This document shows positions 40,861 to 53,600 of a stretch of DNA of 64,000 bases, piece after piece (position 1 is the stretch's first letter; every line of letters starts with the position of its first letter). The stretch is taken from assembly GCA_002633005.1 (NCBI GenBank), contig NMRA01000206.1, positions 78,092 to 142,091 of the forward strand, in the 5' to 3' direction. The notes beneath the pieces were generated by a model. The model had not been told where the DNA came from. It did no database searches and saw only the letters and a program-made list of their open reading frames with translations. The DNA is from Phoronis australis. Taxonomy: Eukaryota; Phoronida; Phoronidae. The position numbers and the translations under genes were made by a program.

Positions 40861-43427
40861 ATAACACCTTTTAGGTACCAATTAGAAACGCTATATTTTG
40901 AAAAGATCAAAGTGACCGTGTTGACTCTTAGTATTTTGTTTATGTGGATACATGTTCCAGTACATTGTCCATACACGTAATAAGATCTTAAAGATGCTCT
41001 GTCTCATTAAGTCCATGAATATTTATATGAGTAGCAAGAGCCACCTTGTGATTTCCTGGAGAACTACTGTATGTTTTCAAGTATAATCAGGAAAAGAAAC
41101 ACTTTGTAAATACATGTAAATTGTGGTTTTCATGAAAACACCAAAACAAGTGTGAACATATAGAAAACCTTAGTAATTTCAAATATTACCCTATTGATAG
41201 TGAAGTAAAGAAATAATAAAAACTGTGCCTTGTTTCATTAGAGTAACTATGACATATTACCAAGGTCATTTACATAAAAGTTGACTGGCAAATGTAGCCT
41301 TTAGCGGTATGGTAATAGTAACTTGTTCTCGTATGGTTTCCGGAAGACCCGATGTTGTTTGTAATCTAGTACTTCATTTGCAAATTTACATTTAATGAAA
41401 CACAGCATCTTTAATACGAGATACTTGCAGTCACTATATCCCACCTCTAGCCAACGGTAAAGAAAACAACCCGTGCATGGGACGCGGGGCATATCAGCAC
41501 TTGACAAAGTTTGTCTTTCAGCAGTGCCATCTTTGCTTTGGTACATTAAAATGACTCCAGTGACAACACGTCGTTGGCGAATGAAAATTGCGATTGAGTT
41601 CCTATCTGGATGAGACTGTAGTCATTCGATGAAATTGAAATCCTGAACGTTTTATCTGCTGCCAAAGCAGGGCACGGGGAACTGATGAACCACTCTGTTT
41701 CAACAGAAAATAACTTTAAGAAAACATAGTCTGATGCGTACAATGCACGTACAATGCATGTACATGTATGTACTTAGGCAAACAGCATTCACTTTGCTAC
41801 ATATAACCAATATTTCAGTAGTAAGCAGTTGCAAAGAAACTTTGTCTTTTATAAACACGCGGGGAGATGGTGGTCTGAGCGATCGCAGTGGCAAAATAAA
41901 TGTGCAATTAATAATTGTATCTAACATTTCAGCGGTAAGTCACCACATTTCGAAAGTAAAATATTATGCCAGCCATACCCTCCATTACACTGGAGCCTAA
42001 AATCATGAAAACCAAACATGAGAACTCTTTAAGCGGGTTTATAAAAGATGTTTCAAGCTGAAGCGTCCTCCCTATAAACCTTGCATGGGAACAGCTTGCT
42101 CGAGCCTTAGTACAAGCACTATTTAGTTTTGTCGACACAATTCATTGCCCAGTGTAGTTTTATTCATATTGTGGAAAACTGAACAATAAGAATGCCAAAA
42201 GTGTTACTTTTTCTAGTGATGACAAAGGTACTGCCTGGACAAACATTGAATACTGCTGTCTACGCGATCGAATGACAGATGTACGCTGCCACTGTTCGTC
42301 GTTGCGCTCACTGGTACCTAATTATAGGTAGAAAGATACTCCTGTGGTTATCATTATGGCTACCCCCAAAATCACTCTCGACAGCTGTAGCCATAATCGA
42401 ATTGTTTCCACCCATCGAACACATAGCTGCATGTTCAGTGTGTATGGACTATGGTGGAAATTACAGTTAAACTTGAACTAAGAGTCGCTGTTCCAAAAAA
42501 AAACAATGGAGCAGCAATTGCCTGTTTGCCACGTTTCCTCTTGTGTATAGCTAGTCTCGTCCGTAGTATTTCCTGTCGTTGTATTTCCAAGCACTGATGT
42601 CCATACACAGTTCTTGAAGTGAATTCACAAGAATTGCGTTTGGACAATCAAGGCCAGAAAAGCTGGAATTGAGTTGCGCAATTTCCGTTTATTGCAGACG
42701 CACCAATGTAAAAGTTTCCCTGACAGCAATACTAATATACTATGACAATAATAGCGTTTGCTTATTAAATTCCCCAATCCAATTAGGATGGCGCATTGTT
42801 AGGAAGAATTGACAACATTCAGAGAGTTTCTGGATGTTTCCGGACACATTCTTTCGAAAAGTTAGCAACTGGAAATGACACACTTTAGTTTTTCTTAACC
42901 CATGTACAGGCATAAGATAAGCACGCCAAGCGTATTTTTGTATGCAGAATTCTTTGCCATTGTTGTTTACAGTCTTCATATTAGCCATGGTTCCCATACT
43001 TAAGTTTACCATGAGCGTGTTGAGAAATAAATGTGTACTGAAATAAACTGAAAACTGCAGATACTGTCCACTTCCGGAAACACGTCATGGCGAAGAACGT
43101 ATTGGTGGCTCAGGAAGCAGGCCCCTTTTCACCTATTCTATTGTTTCCACTAGAAACATGGATTTGACTTGGGGGTAAGGGGTGATTGAAGAGATGCCCG
43201 GTAAATAAACCTTTTCTTTACATTCTTTACCAGTTCTACTTCGTATGAAGCCACTGCGCATTTCTCAAAGAGTTGTACCCGGAAGTGGATTGGTTGCCAT
43301 TCTTGCACTCGGAAACTCTGCAAACAAAGTGAAAACATGCGAGTCCTTTCAACAAGAGATCACGGTAGCTTTATCTTGTCTCATATTTTTAGCCCTATAC
43401 TTCCACCGAGAAAGAAACCGGGCGTGC
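40861..43427. other. Intergenic, no gene seen
   Basis: No coding exon with domain pattern, RNA gene or transposon end was found. ACATGTA words cluster at 41745-41770. Confidence 0.6.
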
Positions 43428-43563
43428 GTTCAGTAAAGCTAAGACCTACAATATTACCCAGCTAAAATCTAGTTAGTCGCGTGTTCTCATTTACAATACG
43501 CGGCAGTATTTAAAGTAATGTCGCAAAATCTTGCTTTTTAGCGAGGTCTTAACGTTACTGAAC
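43428..43563 (+). mobile_element. Small MITE (GTTCAGTA family), copy A
   Basis: GTTCAGTAAAGCTAAGACCT at the left and AGGTCTTAACGTTACTGAAC at the right are inverted repeats matching at 18 of 20 positions. The element is 136 bp and has no coding content. It shares TTGCTTTTTAGCGAG and the GGGAGGC flank, in inverted orientation, with copy B at 59521-59658. The true ends may lie a few bases further out. Confidence 0.7.
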
Positions 43564-45634
43564 GGGAGGCAGGATCTGGTCAAGGGCAGCAAAAAGCCAA
43601 ATTGCCAGTCTCAAGCCTAAAACCCACCACTTCCCTTGACATTGGTCCATTACGAGGCTTTGAAAGCAACTGTGTTACAGAAAACATCGCTGTGGTTCAA
43701 ACGTGCTGCCATCTAATAATTTTTTGCAATATCCGGGTGTTAGGAAAAGTCGAATACTCCTTAGCATCCGAGGAGAAATGCAGCAATGCTACAGTGAGCC
43801 GTCTTCAAGATATGTGTATCTACAGCCAAAATAGTGTTTATTTTGTTCGATGTTGAGAAATATACATGCGTATTCTGACACTGGTTATCTTTTTGTGCAA
43901 TGGATGGCGCTTTGGACAGCGTTGACTCTTTGGATTCGGAGGTGGGAGGGAGAGATCTTTTTAGAATACAAATGGCCGACCAAGTTCTCTTGTATGCACG
44001 TCACATAATCATGAAACTGATAGATCTATTGAGAAATACCTTTGTAGCTTGCGGTTGCTGCACGCACAAGAACAGCCTAAATCAATTTAGGGAGGAGTCA
44101 ACAGTTGTTCGGAATTCAAAACTACCTGTCCAGACTTTAAGACCAGGTGCCTGGACAGCAAACCCCATTGGTCTGTGTTCTAGCTTGGTGATTGGACCTC
44201 AACAAGCGATATCCGGAACCTCAACACCAGATGTCCGGCAGCCAAAACCTGGTTGGCCGTTGATCAAACATAATGCCCAAACAAATGACTGGTCAACTGG
44301 CCGTAACATCGGCCATCGTGTTTTGGGTCAATCCACAAGTTTTTGTATGACACAGTCACGTTGTTAAGTCCGGACAACACGTTTGGTCACCAGCCATTTG
44401 GTTTCACAGTTCAACTGACTGCATTTGAAGTCCGGGCAAGTGGTTTGGAAGTCAGACCAATTGTTGATACCCCCTTGAATATGTATTGTGCACAGCCTCG
44501 TATTTTTGACATGCAATTTGTCAACAAAACGATTCACTATATTCTAAGCTCACATTCCTGTACAATATTGATGCGACAAACGTACACAGCAAAACATGCC
44601 TACTCATGCCCACACACGCACATGCATGAACATTTAAATAAACGGAATTCGATCCTTCACCGTCATTCCACAATATAGGTGGCGCTGCGGCAGAGAGCGT
44701 ATGTGCCTTGTACTTACCGAACAGCCATATAAATAGTGTTAGGAGTTTTCTGACTTCTTCTCTTGGGCTCTTTCGTCGGACTTACTTTGGTGGCATGGGA
44801 TGGTGAACAAAGCAACATATCTGGGAGTGTCGAGAAGCAAAGTACAGACTGTAGATGATGTTCATTGCACATGCGAGTCTTTAAGGTCACGGGGTAGCCT
44901 TACATGTGAATCTCTGTCTTAACCCGGAATGCCCCTATATGTGAAACACTTCAGTAAAGCACAAGAGAAATTTTCTAAGGAAACTTCTCTTTTCCCTTAC
45001 AAAATGATAGACGCTGACGGCAATTAAATGGAAATCTGCAATTCGATGCAAGTTGGCAAATACGAAAGAATTTGATCACGCTTGCAAATAATTAGCAAGG
45101 AATGTTCTTCTACTACATAAATATAGGGGCATACACTTATTTGTGGAAGATTTGGACACCGATCTTTTGCTGTTCCCAGGGTGCTGGACTATCATAAAAA
45201 TGCTAGCCATGTTTTGTAAACACAAGGAAATGCGAATTACTCGTATGCAGACAGCTCAAACCCTAAGTACATGTACAGTAGGAGTTTCACGCTATATTGC
45301 GTTAGCGCGAGAAAACAACAAACAAAAGATTCTGTTTAGCAATCGTTTTTAAACATTCTTCTGTAGCCGCTGCAACAGTAATTGACTGAGCATTCTGGCG
45401 GTGACGTAAACCGCAGTCAGGCAAACAGCTTAGAGAACTTCTAACACATTATTCTTAAGCTGTATTAGATGTTTAGAACATGTTGTAACGAAGTCAACAG
45501 TACCTACAGGTTAATCCTAACGAAATCCGTCAGCGAAAAATTCATCAAAATCCTGCTTTGTAACGAACTGGAACCTAGTGAAACTCCGTTTTTTTAGATT
45601 TTACGCTACACTCTACAGGTAAGTTGGAGATTCA
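43564..45634. other. Intergenic; longest open frame of the right half is unconvincing
   Basis: An ATG-initiated frame of 155 codons (43900-44367) has no recognisable domain. Its second half overlaps a degenerate repetitive tract (44110-44480) of words such as CCAGGTGCCTGGACAGC and AAGTCCGGGCAAGTGG, so I do not call it a gene. Nothing else is supported. Confidence 0.55.
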
Positions 45635-46268
45635 TTGAAGGAGAAGGCCAACCGATATAATTAGGTTTTACTATCGTCTTAATCGGACTATATCCACATC
45701 ATCCCGTAAACACTCGATCTCACCTTGCAGAAAGGTGTCGCGTTAACCCGTGAGGAAGGTGACTACACGATGCAGCGACGTCAGTGGTTCTTGAGCTGAG
45801 TGGCGTGCCGCTATGGTGTAGCGTATCTTTCCCGCTTGTGCCAACGAAGCGGGTATATCTCTTTTTTCGATTTCCTGGAGACCAAGACTGGCTTCAGAAT
45901 TGGTTCCAGCAGTAAAGAACGAAAAGTACGTCGTAAATACCAAGTATAAGGTCGCAAAATATGTCCGTGTCTGTGCCCGGTATTGTTTTGTTTCAAATTA
46001 ACTTATTTTCACCCTAACCAAAGTTGATATAAAACTGAAACACAGTGTCAAAATCTGACTCAGTAGATACAGTTTGTAATGCCTTAGAAGTGTTCGTGAT
46101 GGCAAATGTTTTGAGAAATCAAAAGTGAATAAACATACTGCGTTACTGCATGCTAATTCGGTGCTTGCTGACAGAAAGCTGTAGTGAGATTATAACTCCC
46201 TTATACATGCTATGGTCAGATGTCAGAGGAATCTTTATTATTATACACATACACATACATATATACAT

Positions 46269-46315
<47 letters not shown>

Positions 46316-46386
46316 CACATACATATATACATATACACATATATACAGAACCATGCAGAGAGAAAGTGTACAATAAAATGACTTGA

Positions 46387-46430
<44 letters not shown>

Positions 46431-47118
46431 ATCATTCAAGTCATTCTGTGGAAGAGGAACTTGGCTTCGAAGCCTCGGACGATTAAGTGGATTTGCAATT
46501 TCGATGCAATTTCCCCGAAATATTTTTTAGTTCACTAGCCTAGTCTTTTCAAGACTGGAAGTTTAGTTTTCAACTTTCGCAGCCGACTAACCCGGCTGGT
46601 TTATGTTCGTACTGTAAAGTCTCTAGTCCGGCCGCCACGGGCCTGTTCCGGTGCAGTTAGAACAGAAAAAAAATCGCAAGTCTAAAATTAAAACACACGG
46701 ATATGCTCTCCTGTCTGTATTTCACGGAGGAATAATTCTAATTTATCACCGAACAGAGTCTAAACTTCCGGCGACCGACCTCGGTAAGTTATCCTACCGA
46801 AATTTGTAGGCTACGGTCCCGTAACAAAAAATAAAGCGATTCATTCTTTTAAAGCCTCAATGAATTTATAAGGGTTTTACACCGAATTTTAATGATATAT
46901 TGGCATACAACGATGAATTCAAGCGATAATCTGACACTAGTAAGCGTGCTGTGAACTGCTGAACAGACTGTGTTAGAACCTGTGACCTCAGTGGTTAATT
47001 TTAGCACCTCCGTCTGCCGTCTGGTGTCAGGTAATAGAACTGAACATGCTGTTGTCGAGTGGAAGTACTCGATCTAAATTGATACAAAATTCACTGTTTT
47101 GTTGAGATTACCCTTTAA
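45635..47118 (+). mobile_element. THAP-family TIR element, copy 2 (decayed)
   Basis: This is homologous to 26055-27828 in the same orientation. Shared blocks include TATATCCACAT, GGTGTCGCGTTAACC, GCAGCGACGTCAGTG, GATGAATTCAAGCGATAA and GCACCTCCGTCTGCCGTC. Its ends (GAAGGAGAAGGCCAAC and GTTGAGATTACCCTTTAA) have diverged from the perfect TIR of copy 1. The THAP region (45800-46000) is broken by frameshifts. The nested hAT MITE of copy 1 is absent. A TA microsatellite hairpin has expanded within it. Confidence 0.75.
46239..46444. repeat. ACAT/TA microsatellite with hairpin arms
   Basis: Imperfect ACATAT/ACAC repeats (46239-46347) are followed by a pure TA run (46390-46427). The TA run is flanked by a perfect 12-bp inverted repeat, ATGACTTGAATG (46378-46389) and CATTCAAGTCAT (46433-46444). 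The whole could extrude as one long hairpin. Confidence 0.9.
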
Positions 47119-47955
47119 AGTACATGTACGACTGAACAACAAGCCGTCTATTCGATTGAGCTAAGCGTGTTTTACCAGGAGAAAGTTAAGTCTAGTAAAA
47201 AGTATCAATATAACATCAAACATGCAACATCACAATTACTTAAATTTCTTTATAGTAAGAATACTCTGACAACTTTCGAAAACACTGAAAACTAAATTTA
47301 AACAGGGAACAACTAAGATACCGACTAAGATACCGGTGGTCTCCAGGGATTTGGTGAGTCGGTCGACGGCTAACAGTGAGCGACGGCCTATTTCTTTTCG
47401 GCTAAATCACTATGAAGGTCCACAATCGAGATTTGACTGCGTTGCGGTCTAAACTATTTTTTGTTCACTTATCAAACGCCAACTTCATCTCATATGCAAA
47501 TAGTTATTTGCTTGAACAAATTAAAAAAGAATCATCGAAATCGAACAATGTTTGAGAAAATTATGCAAGTTTTTGTCTATGAATTTGATGCATTCTTAGC
47601 GTTGCTGGTGGCTATTTTAAAAATTACAATTTTCAGTTGTCAACAGTAGAAAAGAAATGTATTTTATTAAGTAAGCAATTGCTTAAATAAGACTAGGAAT
47701 AATTTGAGTCACTTTCAGAATCGCTCAGATGCAGTTGAGAAATTATAGGGTTCATTATAGAACAGGCACTCTTTACGAAACTTGAAAATTCTGTGTTTCT
47801 AACCCTCACCTACTGTAAAGAAGATAAAAAAATCAAGTTCCCACTCTGTAATAAAAAGAACTGCTGAATATGTTAACCTTGGCAACACAGAAAATTATTC
47901 AATATCTAAACAAACCAAAAGTTTGGATATTGACTGGGTTCTGCTATGTTGAATT
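47119..47955. other. Intergenic, no gene seen
   Basis: This is AT-rich, with nothing supported. Confidence 0.6.
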
Positions 47956-48760
47956 GTAGTGTACGTACCCCCATGTGAAATTCAGTAACACAAAAGGTGA
48001 TTGCAAATGAAATTCTTGCCTTTTAAATAACATGGTGCTTATTATCATCAAAGAAAAATAAATGGCCATACAACATTATGTTAACACGTGATGAGAAACA
48101 GTGATGTAGTGTACGTACCCCTTTTGTAGTGTACGTACCCCCATGTTTACAAATGCCATGAAATTAAAATATTACTGGTAAGTGAGCAATATTTGTCATA
48201 AACAGTTTCCTTCCTTAAAAATGTTAGGTTAAAAGGGTGTCTCTTTCAAATGAATTTGTTTTGATTGAAATATGTGTGTAGTGTACGTACCCCAATATTT
48301 TAATGTGTACCTATTGTCTAAGTATGGCAAATATGCACATGAATGCTATACTTCTTATTCTTTCTCTTTAAATTGATTTTGTAAATCCGCTAACCCTCAG
48401 TAGATTCTTAGTATTTAGTTACAAACCTGACATGTCATTGAAATGCAGTGTACGTACCCCGATGTGAACAAATACGTGTACCATGAAACAAAAATAGTAC
48501 ATGTATGTGGTAAGCAAGCAACATTGGTCAGAGGCAATTTCTGCCATTAAAATCATATGTTAAAAGGGCGCTAATTACAAAGACATTTGTTTTGAGTGAA
48601 ATATTACCATTTGTGTGGTGTACGTAACCCTATATTTTAGCATGTGCCTGTTTTCAAAGAATGACCGACAGATATGCACATGTATGCTGTACTTTTTATT
48701 TGTTCTCTTTGAATAGATTTGGTAAATGAACTAACTCTCATCATCGAACGAACTCAACAT
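47956..48760 (+). repeat. Satellite-like array with GTACGTACCCC box
   Basis: The box GTAGTGTACGTACCCC or a close variant occurs at 47956, 48105, 48126, 48278, 48445 and 48615. Most spacings are about 150-170 bp. The longer unit 48126-48444 is clearly duplicated as 48445-48760, with shared GGTAAGYRAGCAA, GTTAAAAGGG and ATATGCACATG blocks. The core GTACGTAC is palindromic. No coding content. Confidence 0.8.
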
Positions 48761-50017
48761 CCTAGAAGACACGTGGTGTGAACACTGATGTTGCAGAGGC
48801 AAGTTCACCATCTTCTCAAGGCAGACAAGGAGTTTCAGGGTCCGTATTGTGTGACAATATGCCGACAGTTGTTGTAGACTACGTGTACCTCATTAGCATC
48901 GAGATGAATATTTCCGCAACGAGCTACCTTGTCGACAATTTCCTGCATTTGGCTAACAATTTAAATAAAGAACAGAGCTCATCCCTTGAAAAATAAAATT
49001 TTCCAAAACTAAAGAGCTAGAAAAATGTGAGTGAGGACTTTTCATGCCAGTGTACCATTGTGCACGCCAGACATGTGTACAAATGTATGTAGGCCGGTGT
49101 GGCCACACTATTAGGTCTTCCCAGCACGAAGCAATGATACGTGTAGGTTTCTGTTATCCTGCGCTGAGGTAAGGATTTTGTAAAACATATGGAAAGCAGA
49201 ACGCTTATAACAAATATGAACGTTCGCGTAGGCGTCTTATCTGCCGTCTTACCAGTAATGTGGCATAAGATGAACATGGTCAATCGTCTGTGGTCACCAC
49301 AGGTGGACAGAGCTTAATCAAACAAGTCCTGCCGTTTAAACTATGGCTTCTTGAGGTAGGGAGTTAAAACTTCCGTCTGATTACTGGGCGTACGGTAGAA
49401 TGGCACACCAGACTGCTGAAGATCGTTCACATCAGGAAGTGTTTTCTTACCGCACATCAGACATCGGATCTTCCTCGCGTTCAAACAACTTTTGAATGCT
49501 GTATTATTTACATTCTCGTCAGCTTTCCACCGGAAGCACGTCCACCTCGGACGCATCTCCAAACCATACGTATGGTGGCATCACGCAGGTGTTGACTTAA
49601 GCCAGTGTCCGCCTGACTGCTTTTGCGGTCCTCGTCTTGTTTGAAGTTCATCGGTTGAACTGTCTCGTGAATATGTAATGTCGCTTTGCTTCTATGTCAG
49701 TGTGACTACAATGCAATTTCAGGTCAAATCCACTAATGTTGGTGAGCACATCTGCCGTGGCGGGAGAAAAACACGTGGGGGCGTGAGAATGAAATATTTG
49801 TTGAACTGAATTATGAGCGATAATATGACTTGTGTCAAAGAACCCTGTTTTATTTTATTCAGTGAATGCGCGTATACAACATGTTTTAATACACTCTTTT
49901 CGAGTGTTTGACAATGTAGTCCGATCACCCAAATCACCACATGGTATCGGGGAACTACCGTACAATGTAATTCTTGTTAGATTGTGATAACCCAGTTCTA
50001 AGAGGACTGTACGTGGG
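48761..50017. other. Intergenic, no gene seen
   Basis: Two short frames (48778-48996 plus, 49341-49562 minus, the latter with RKIRCLMCGKK) look slightly non-random but have no recognisable domain or splice context. They are not called. Confidence 0.5.
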
Positions 50018-50625
50018 ATTCTTCTAAAACTTCTCGACCCCTTCCAATCCCACACTTCACGACATTCTCGACCCACGACACCTCCACCCACAACCCCCCA
50101 AAAATACGACCCACAACCCCCTGGAACCACGACATTTGGCAATGTATTTATTTTTGCTTACTCTTGTATAATCGTTTAAAATATACTCCTTGTAATGTTG
50201 AGATACTTCTTTAGTTAACAGTTATTTTTACAAACTGTATTTACAGAAGAAATTACATATTTGTCGGTTTCTCTCGCAATCTCCCAAAAAATTTGAATCT
50301 GCCATTCACTGAAGAGTAGACTAGACGATTACACTTTGCCGGAAACGGCATTCGCAATCTTGGTAGGTGTTTGATTTGATTTGGTAGCGTTATTTTGTTT
50401 GCTGTTTTTGGCTTTCAAACCTGCCGAATCGACTCTTCTAATTGCAAAATACAGTGAAAAGCTAGCAGAGCCCACCGTCCTGCAAGTCAGCGCTTGTTCT
50501 ATGTTCAGATCCAGTCGAACTTGAGTAGACTGGGTAAAGGGAATTGTGGGTCGAGGGGATTTTATCGTGGGTCGTGGGTCGAGGGGGTCTTGGGCCCTGG
50601 GGGTCGTGGGTGTCAAAGGGGATTA
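50018..50625 (-). repeat. CGACCCACGACCC foldback element, complete copy
   Basis: The left end is an array of CGACCCA/CAACCCCC units (50035-50135). The right end is the complementary GGGTCGTGGGTCGAGG array (50540-50615), so the two ends can fold together. The middle on the minus strand (GAACATAGAACAAGCGCTGA and following) matches the truncated copy at 28510-28985. No coding capacity. Confidence 0.75.
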
Positions 50626-53600
50626 AAAACTATCCACGTGCGTGAGTCAGTTGGTATGCTTGCTGTGTAAAATTAATTCGTGCTACACACATTATGAGAA
50701 TGTAGAGTCTGTAAAGCTGATAGACTGGTCTAACCAGTATAAACTATCACGTTCAATTTTGGCATGTGGCTTGACCAAACTACTACTTGCGAGTATTGCT
50801 TACTAAAAATAACCACGACATTAACACAACCTGTTGTAGGAAAATGACCAATCAGAATGCAAAAACTGACTCATCGTTACAGGACTATGTGTGTCATGCA
50901 GGCAATCACTCCATGCCCCAGACTTTATTGATTTTTAAATACGTGGAGATAAAAATACTGTTTTCCAGTAGCGATGTGCAACCAAGTGTGTTCGTGGACA
51001 GTGCAAGGCTAAAACCGATACAAGAACAAATTATAGTATCTAGTGAAGAGCAGCCGCTCCTTTTTTGAGTCTTAGCTTGGGAGTCCTTTACACAAGTTGA
51101 CAAAAGTGGTCATAAAACCGACACTTGTTGACGAATGGTACTAACGTGGCCGTGTAATCAATGGTTAGCATGGAAAGTGGATTCATATTTCGTGAAAAAG
51201 ACCCCCGAACACATAAAAATGGCCCAAGAGAATGTGGTTTTATCTGGGCAATTGGTGGCGATTATTTTTGTGAAATGACCGGGAGTTTTAAGACAAGTAA
51301 AGTGCCCAAAAGTCACATGATTAAGCTTAGGTGATGACCAAAGGCGTTATGACCTTTTAATGCTTATTCTGGGCATGCCTTCCGAGAACAGCATTTAACT
51401 GGCTCTCAAAACAGTAGAATAGTGTATAAACTTTCGCACTTTTTCGTGGATACGAAGTGTCTTACCTCGAGAAATATTCATCTTTCCATCGATACTTAAT
51501 GTTATCGACATATGCCATTGCTGGTTTCCTCGAATATTTCCTGACGGTGTGCAGTTCAGTCGTCTTTCTCGCAATCCGCCTCACGTGTTCCCGTGAACTA
51601 GAACTGGAGTACCTGCATCTAAGAACAACATCACACCCAAGCTATACATTGAAACAGATAAACAGCAGTAAAACCAGATTGTTCAAACGCAATTCTTGTG
51701 ACAAGTGAAACATGCGTGCCAGCTTACGTGTGCATTCTTACATGTGCATTCTATTCTTTTTATTCCAAGAGCAGAGTATTGAGTGAGCAGGCACTAATTA
51801 ACAAGAACCCACGGGCTGGGTAACGGTTCGAATACCGTGTCTTGGCGGACTTCCAGTGCATCTACTTCTCCGTAATTGTAAAAGTCATCCTTCTATAACC
51901 TTGATGGAAAACCAAAAAGACAGGTGACACCATATTTGTCCCATATTTGTTATACTTACCCTTAAAAGAGTTATACGAACCCTCACCCATGCTGTCATCA
52001 AAGGCACTATACTTTAAATTGTTTTATTTTGGTTGCTTATGCTATTGTATTGGATTGAACAATGTCATCGGTAAAAGTATTTCGTCTATAGGATCTACCA
52101 AAAACGAATTGAAATTACGCTATATCTTTCCAGGCGTTGTTATCCCTTCTCATCCCTTATTGTTGTATATAGTTATGAAGTTCCCATTAATTTCGCCAGG
52201 CAATTTTCACTTTAATTTGCAGGTTTCAGCCATATACAAAAGACAGCTGTTAGGTGAGTTACCTGGGGTCACTTTTTAATGGGTTGTTTCTTTTGATTTT
52301 TTTGAAAGTTGGAGTTCAGTGCACACTCTGCACAAATTTGCTTAATATTTCTCATTGCTGTATGTAACGCAGTATTTCCAATGGCTATTAATTTTAAGAA
52401 ATTTTCTTTTACCAATTGTAAGATTCGAATGTTTTGTATCTGCGAGTCAAAAACGAATCTTAATTAGCAAAGTCATTGAACAAGAAGTGTCGATCTAACT
52501 TGTTTTAATACAACTCTGTGTATTTTTCTCGTGATAGTTATCATTCCAAAAGTGTGGCGTCTACTTGTAAGTATTCATTTTAAATCAGTGTTAAAGTACT
52601 TGGGTATATACATTGTTTTAGCGACGATATTTAAACCGTGGATGCGCATGCGCACGGTGTTTCATCGAAAGTGACGTAAGATGCAAACCAGATTTTTACA
52701 TATACTCCACACAACTAATTTCGAAAGAAAAATCTCGCTTGAGCAAAAGTGCAAATTTTATTGAATGCTAGTGACTGAGATATTTCAGAAATGTATCTCA
52801 AGACTGAGATGTGTTCGTTATTGCCTGGCCATGAATTTCTTCAGCTACCGTGAAGTAAAAGTTCAAACTGGCTTAACTCCTAAGTCATTTTTATGAAATA
52901 AACCCTGAGGTTCTACAATTATAAATAACATTTTCAAACATTTTCTATGTTATTAGTATTTTAACGCCCTCTAAAATGGCCGCTTTGCATCACAAAAAGC
53001 TTTCCCATTAACACAAGTAAAGTATAGAGGGTGGTTAACATGCTGGAAAACTCTAAGTGGGTTACGACACGTGACGTAAGGTTAAAAGCATACTAAACCA
53101 AAGAGGTTTGTATAAGTAACATAATCCGGCGGCGAGATATTTTTATCAAAAAGACGTATTCGACTTTGCGTTCTCATCGCACGCAGTCCGTCGCTTTGCT
53201 AGCGGAGTTTCGTTAGAGCCCTACAAGATAAGTAGACACGGATTCTGAAGTGTAGTTATCCGACAAAATTACTGGCCTTCACTTTAGTGAATGACTTGAT
53301 ACCCAACGGCGAGTATTGGAAATATGTAATAAAATCCAAAAACACAACAGATTTTATCGTTTTATAGCTCTGATCAAAGCTATTAACTCTAAAAAATGTA
53401 AAACACCAAGCGACAATCTCCAAGATCAGGTGTTCACCCCTAAGCCGAGTTTTCCCCGCAGGATGCTAAGTAAAGCGTGTCATCGTTTTTAATCATGTGC
53501 ATAAGTGTTTAACTCAGAGTGACTCAGTGTGTATGTTTATACCGTCCTTAACTTTCCCCAGGCTGCATGACGAACAAAATCAGATCATCCACAGTTTAAA

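Noticed and set aside
43900-44367. ATG-initiated frame of 155 codons, the longest in the right half
   Set aside because: No recognisable domain, no neighbouring exons, and its 3' half lies in a degenerate repeat. It is kept only as a note; RNA evidence would change this.
46143-46439. Frame rich in Ile/Tyr and Cys/Met
   Set aside because: It is a translation of the TA/CA microsatellite.
47956-48760. CRISPR-like array (repeated box with spacers)
   Set aside because: The spacers are related to each other and the host is eukaryotic. It is a satellite-type tandem repeat.
49341-49562. Minus-strand frame with RKIRCLMCGKK as a possible zinc-finger exon
   Set aside because: It has one CxxC only, no second pair, no flanking splice context and no recognisable family.
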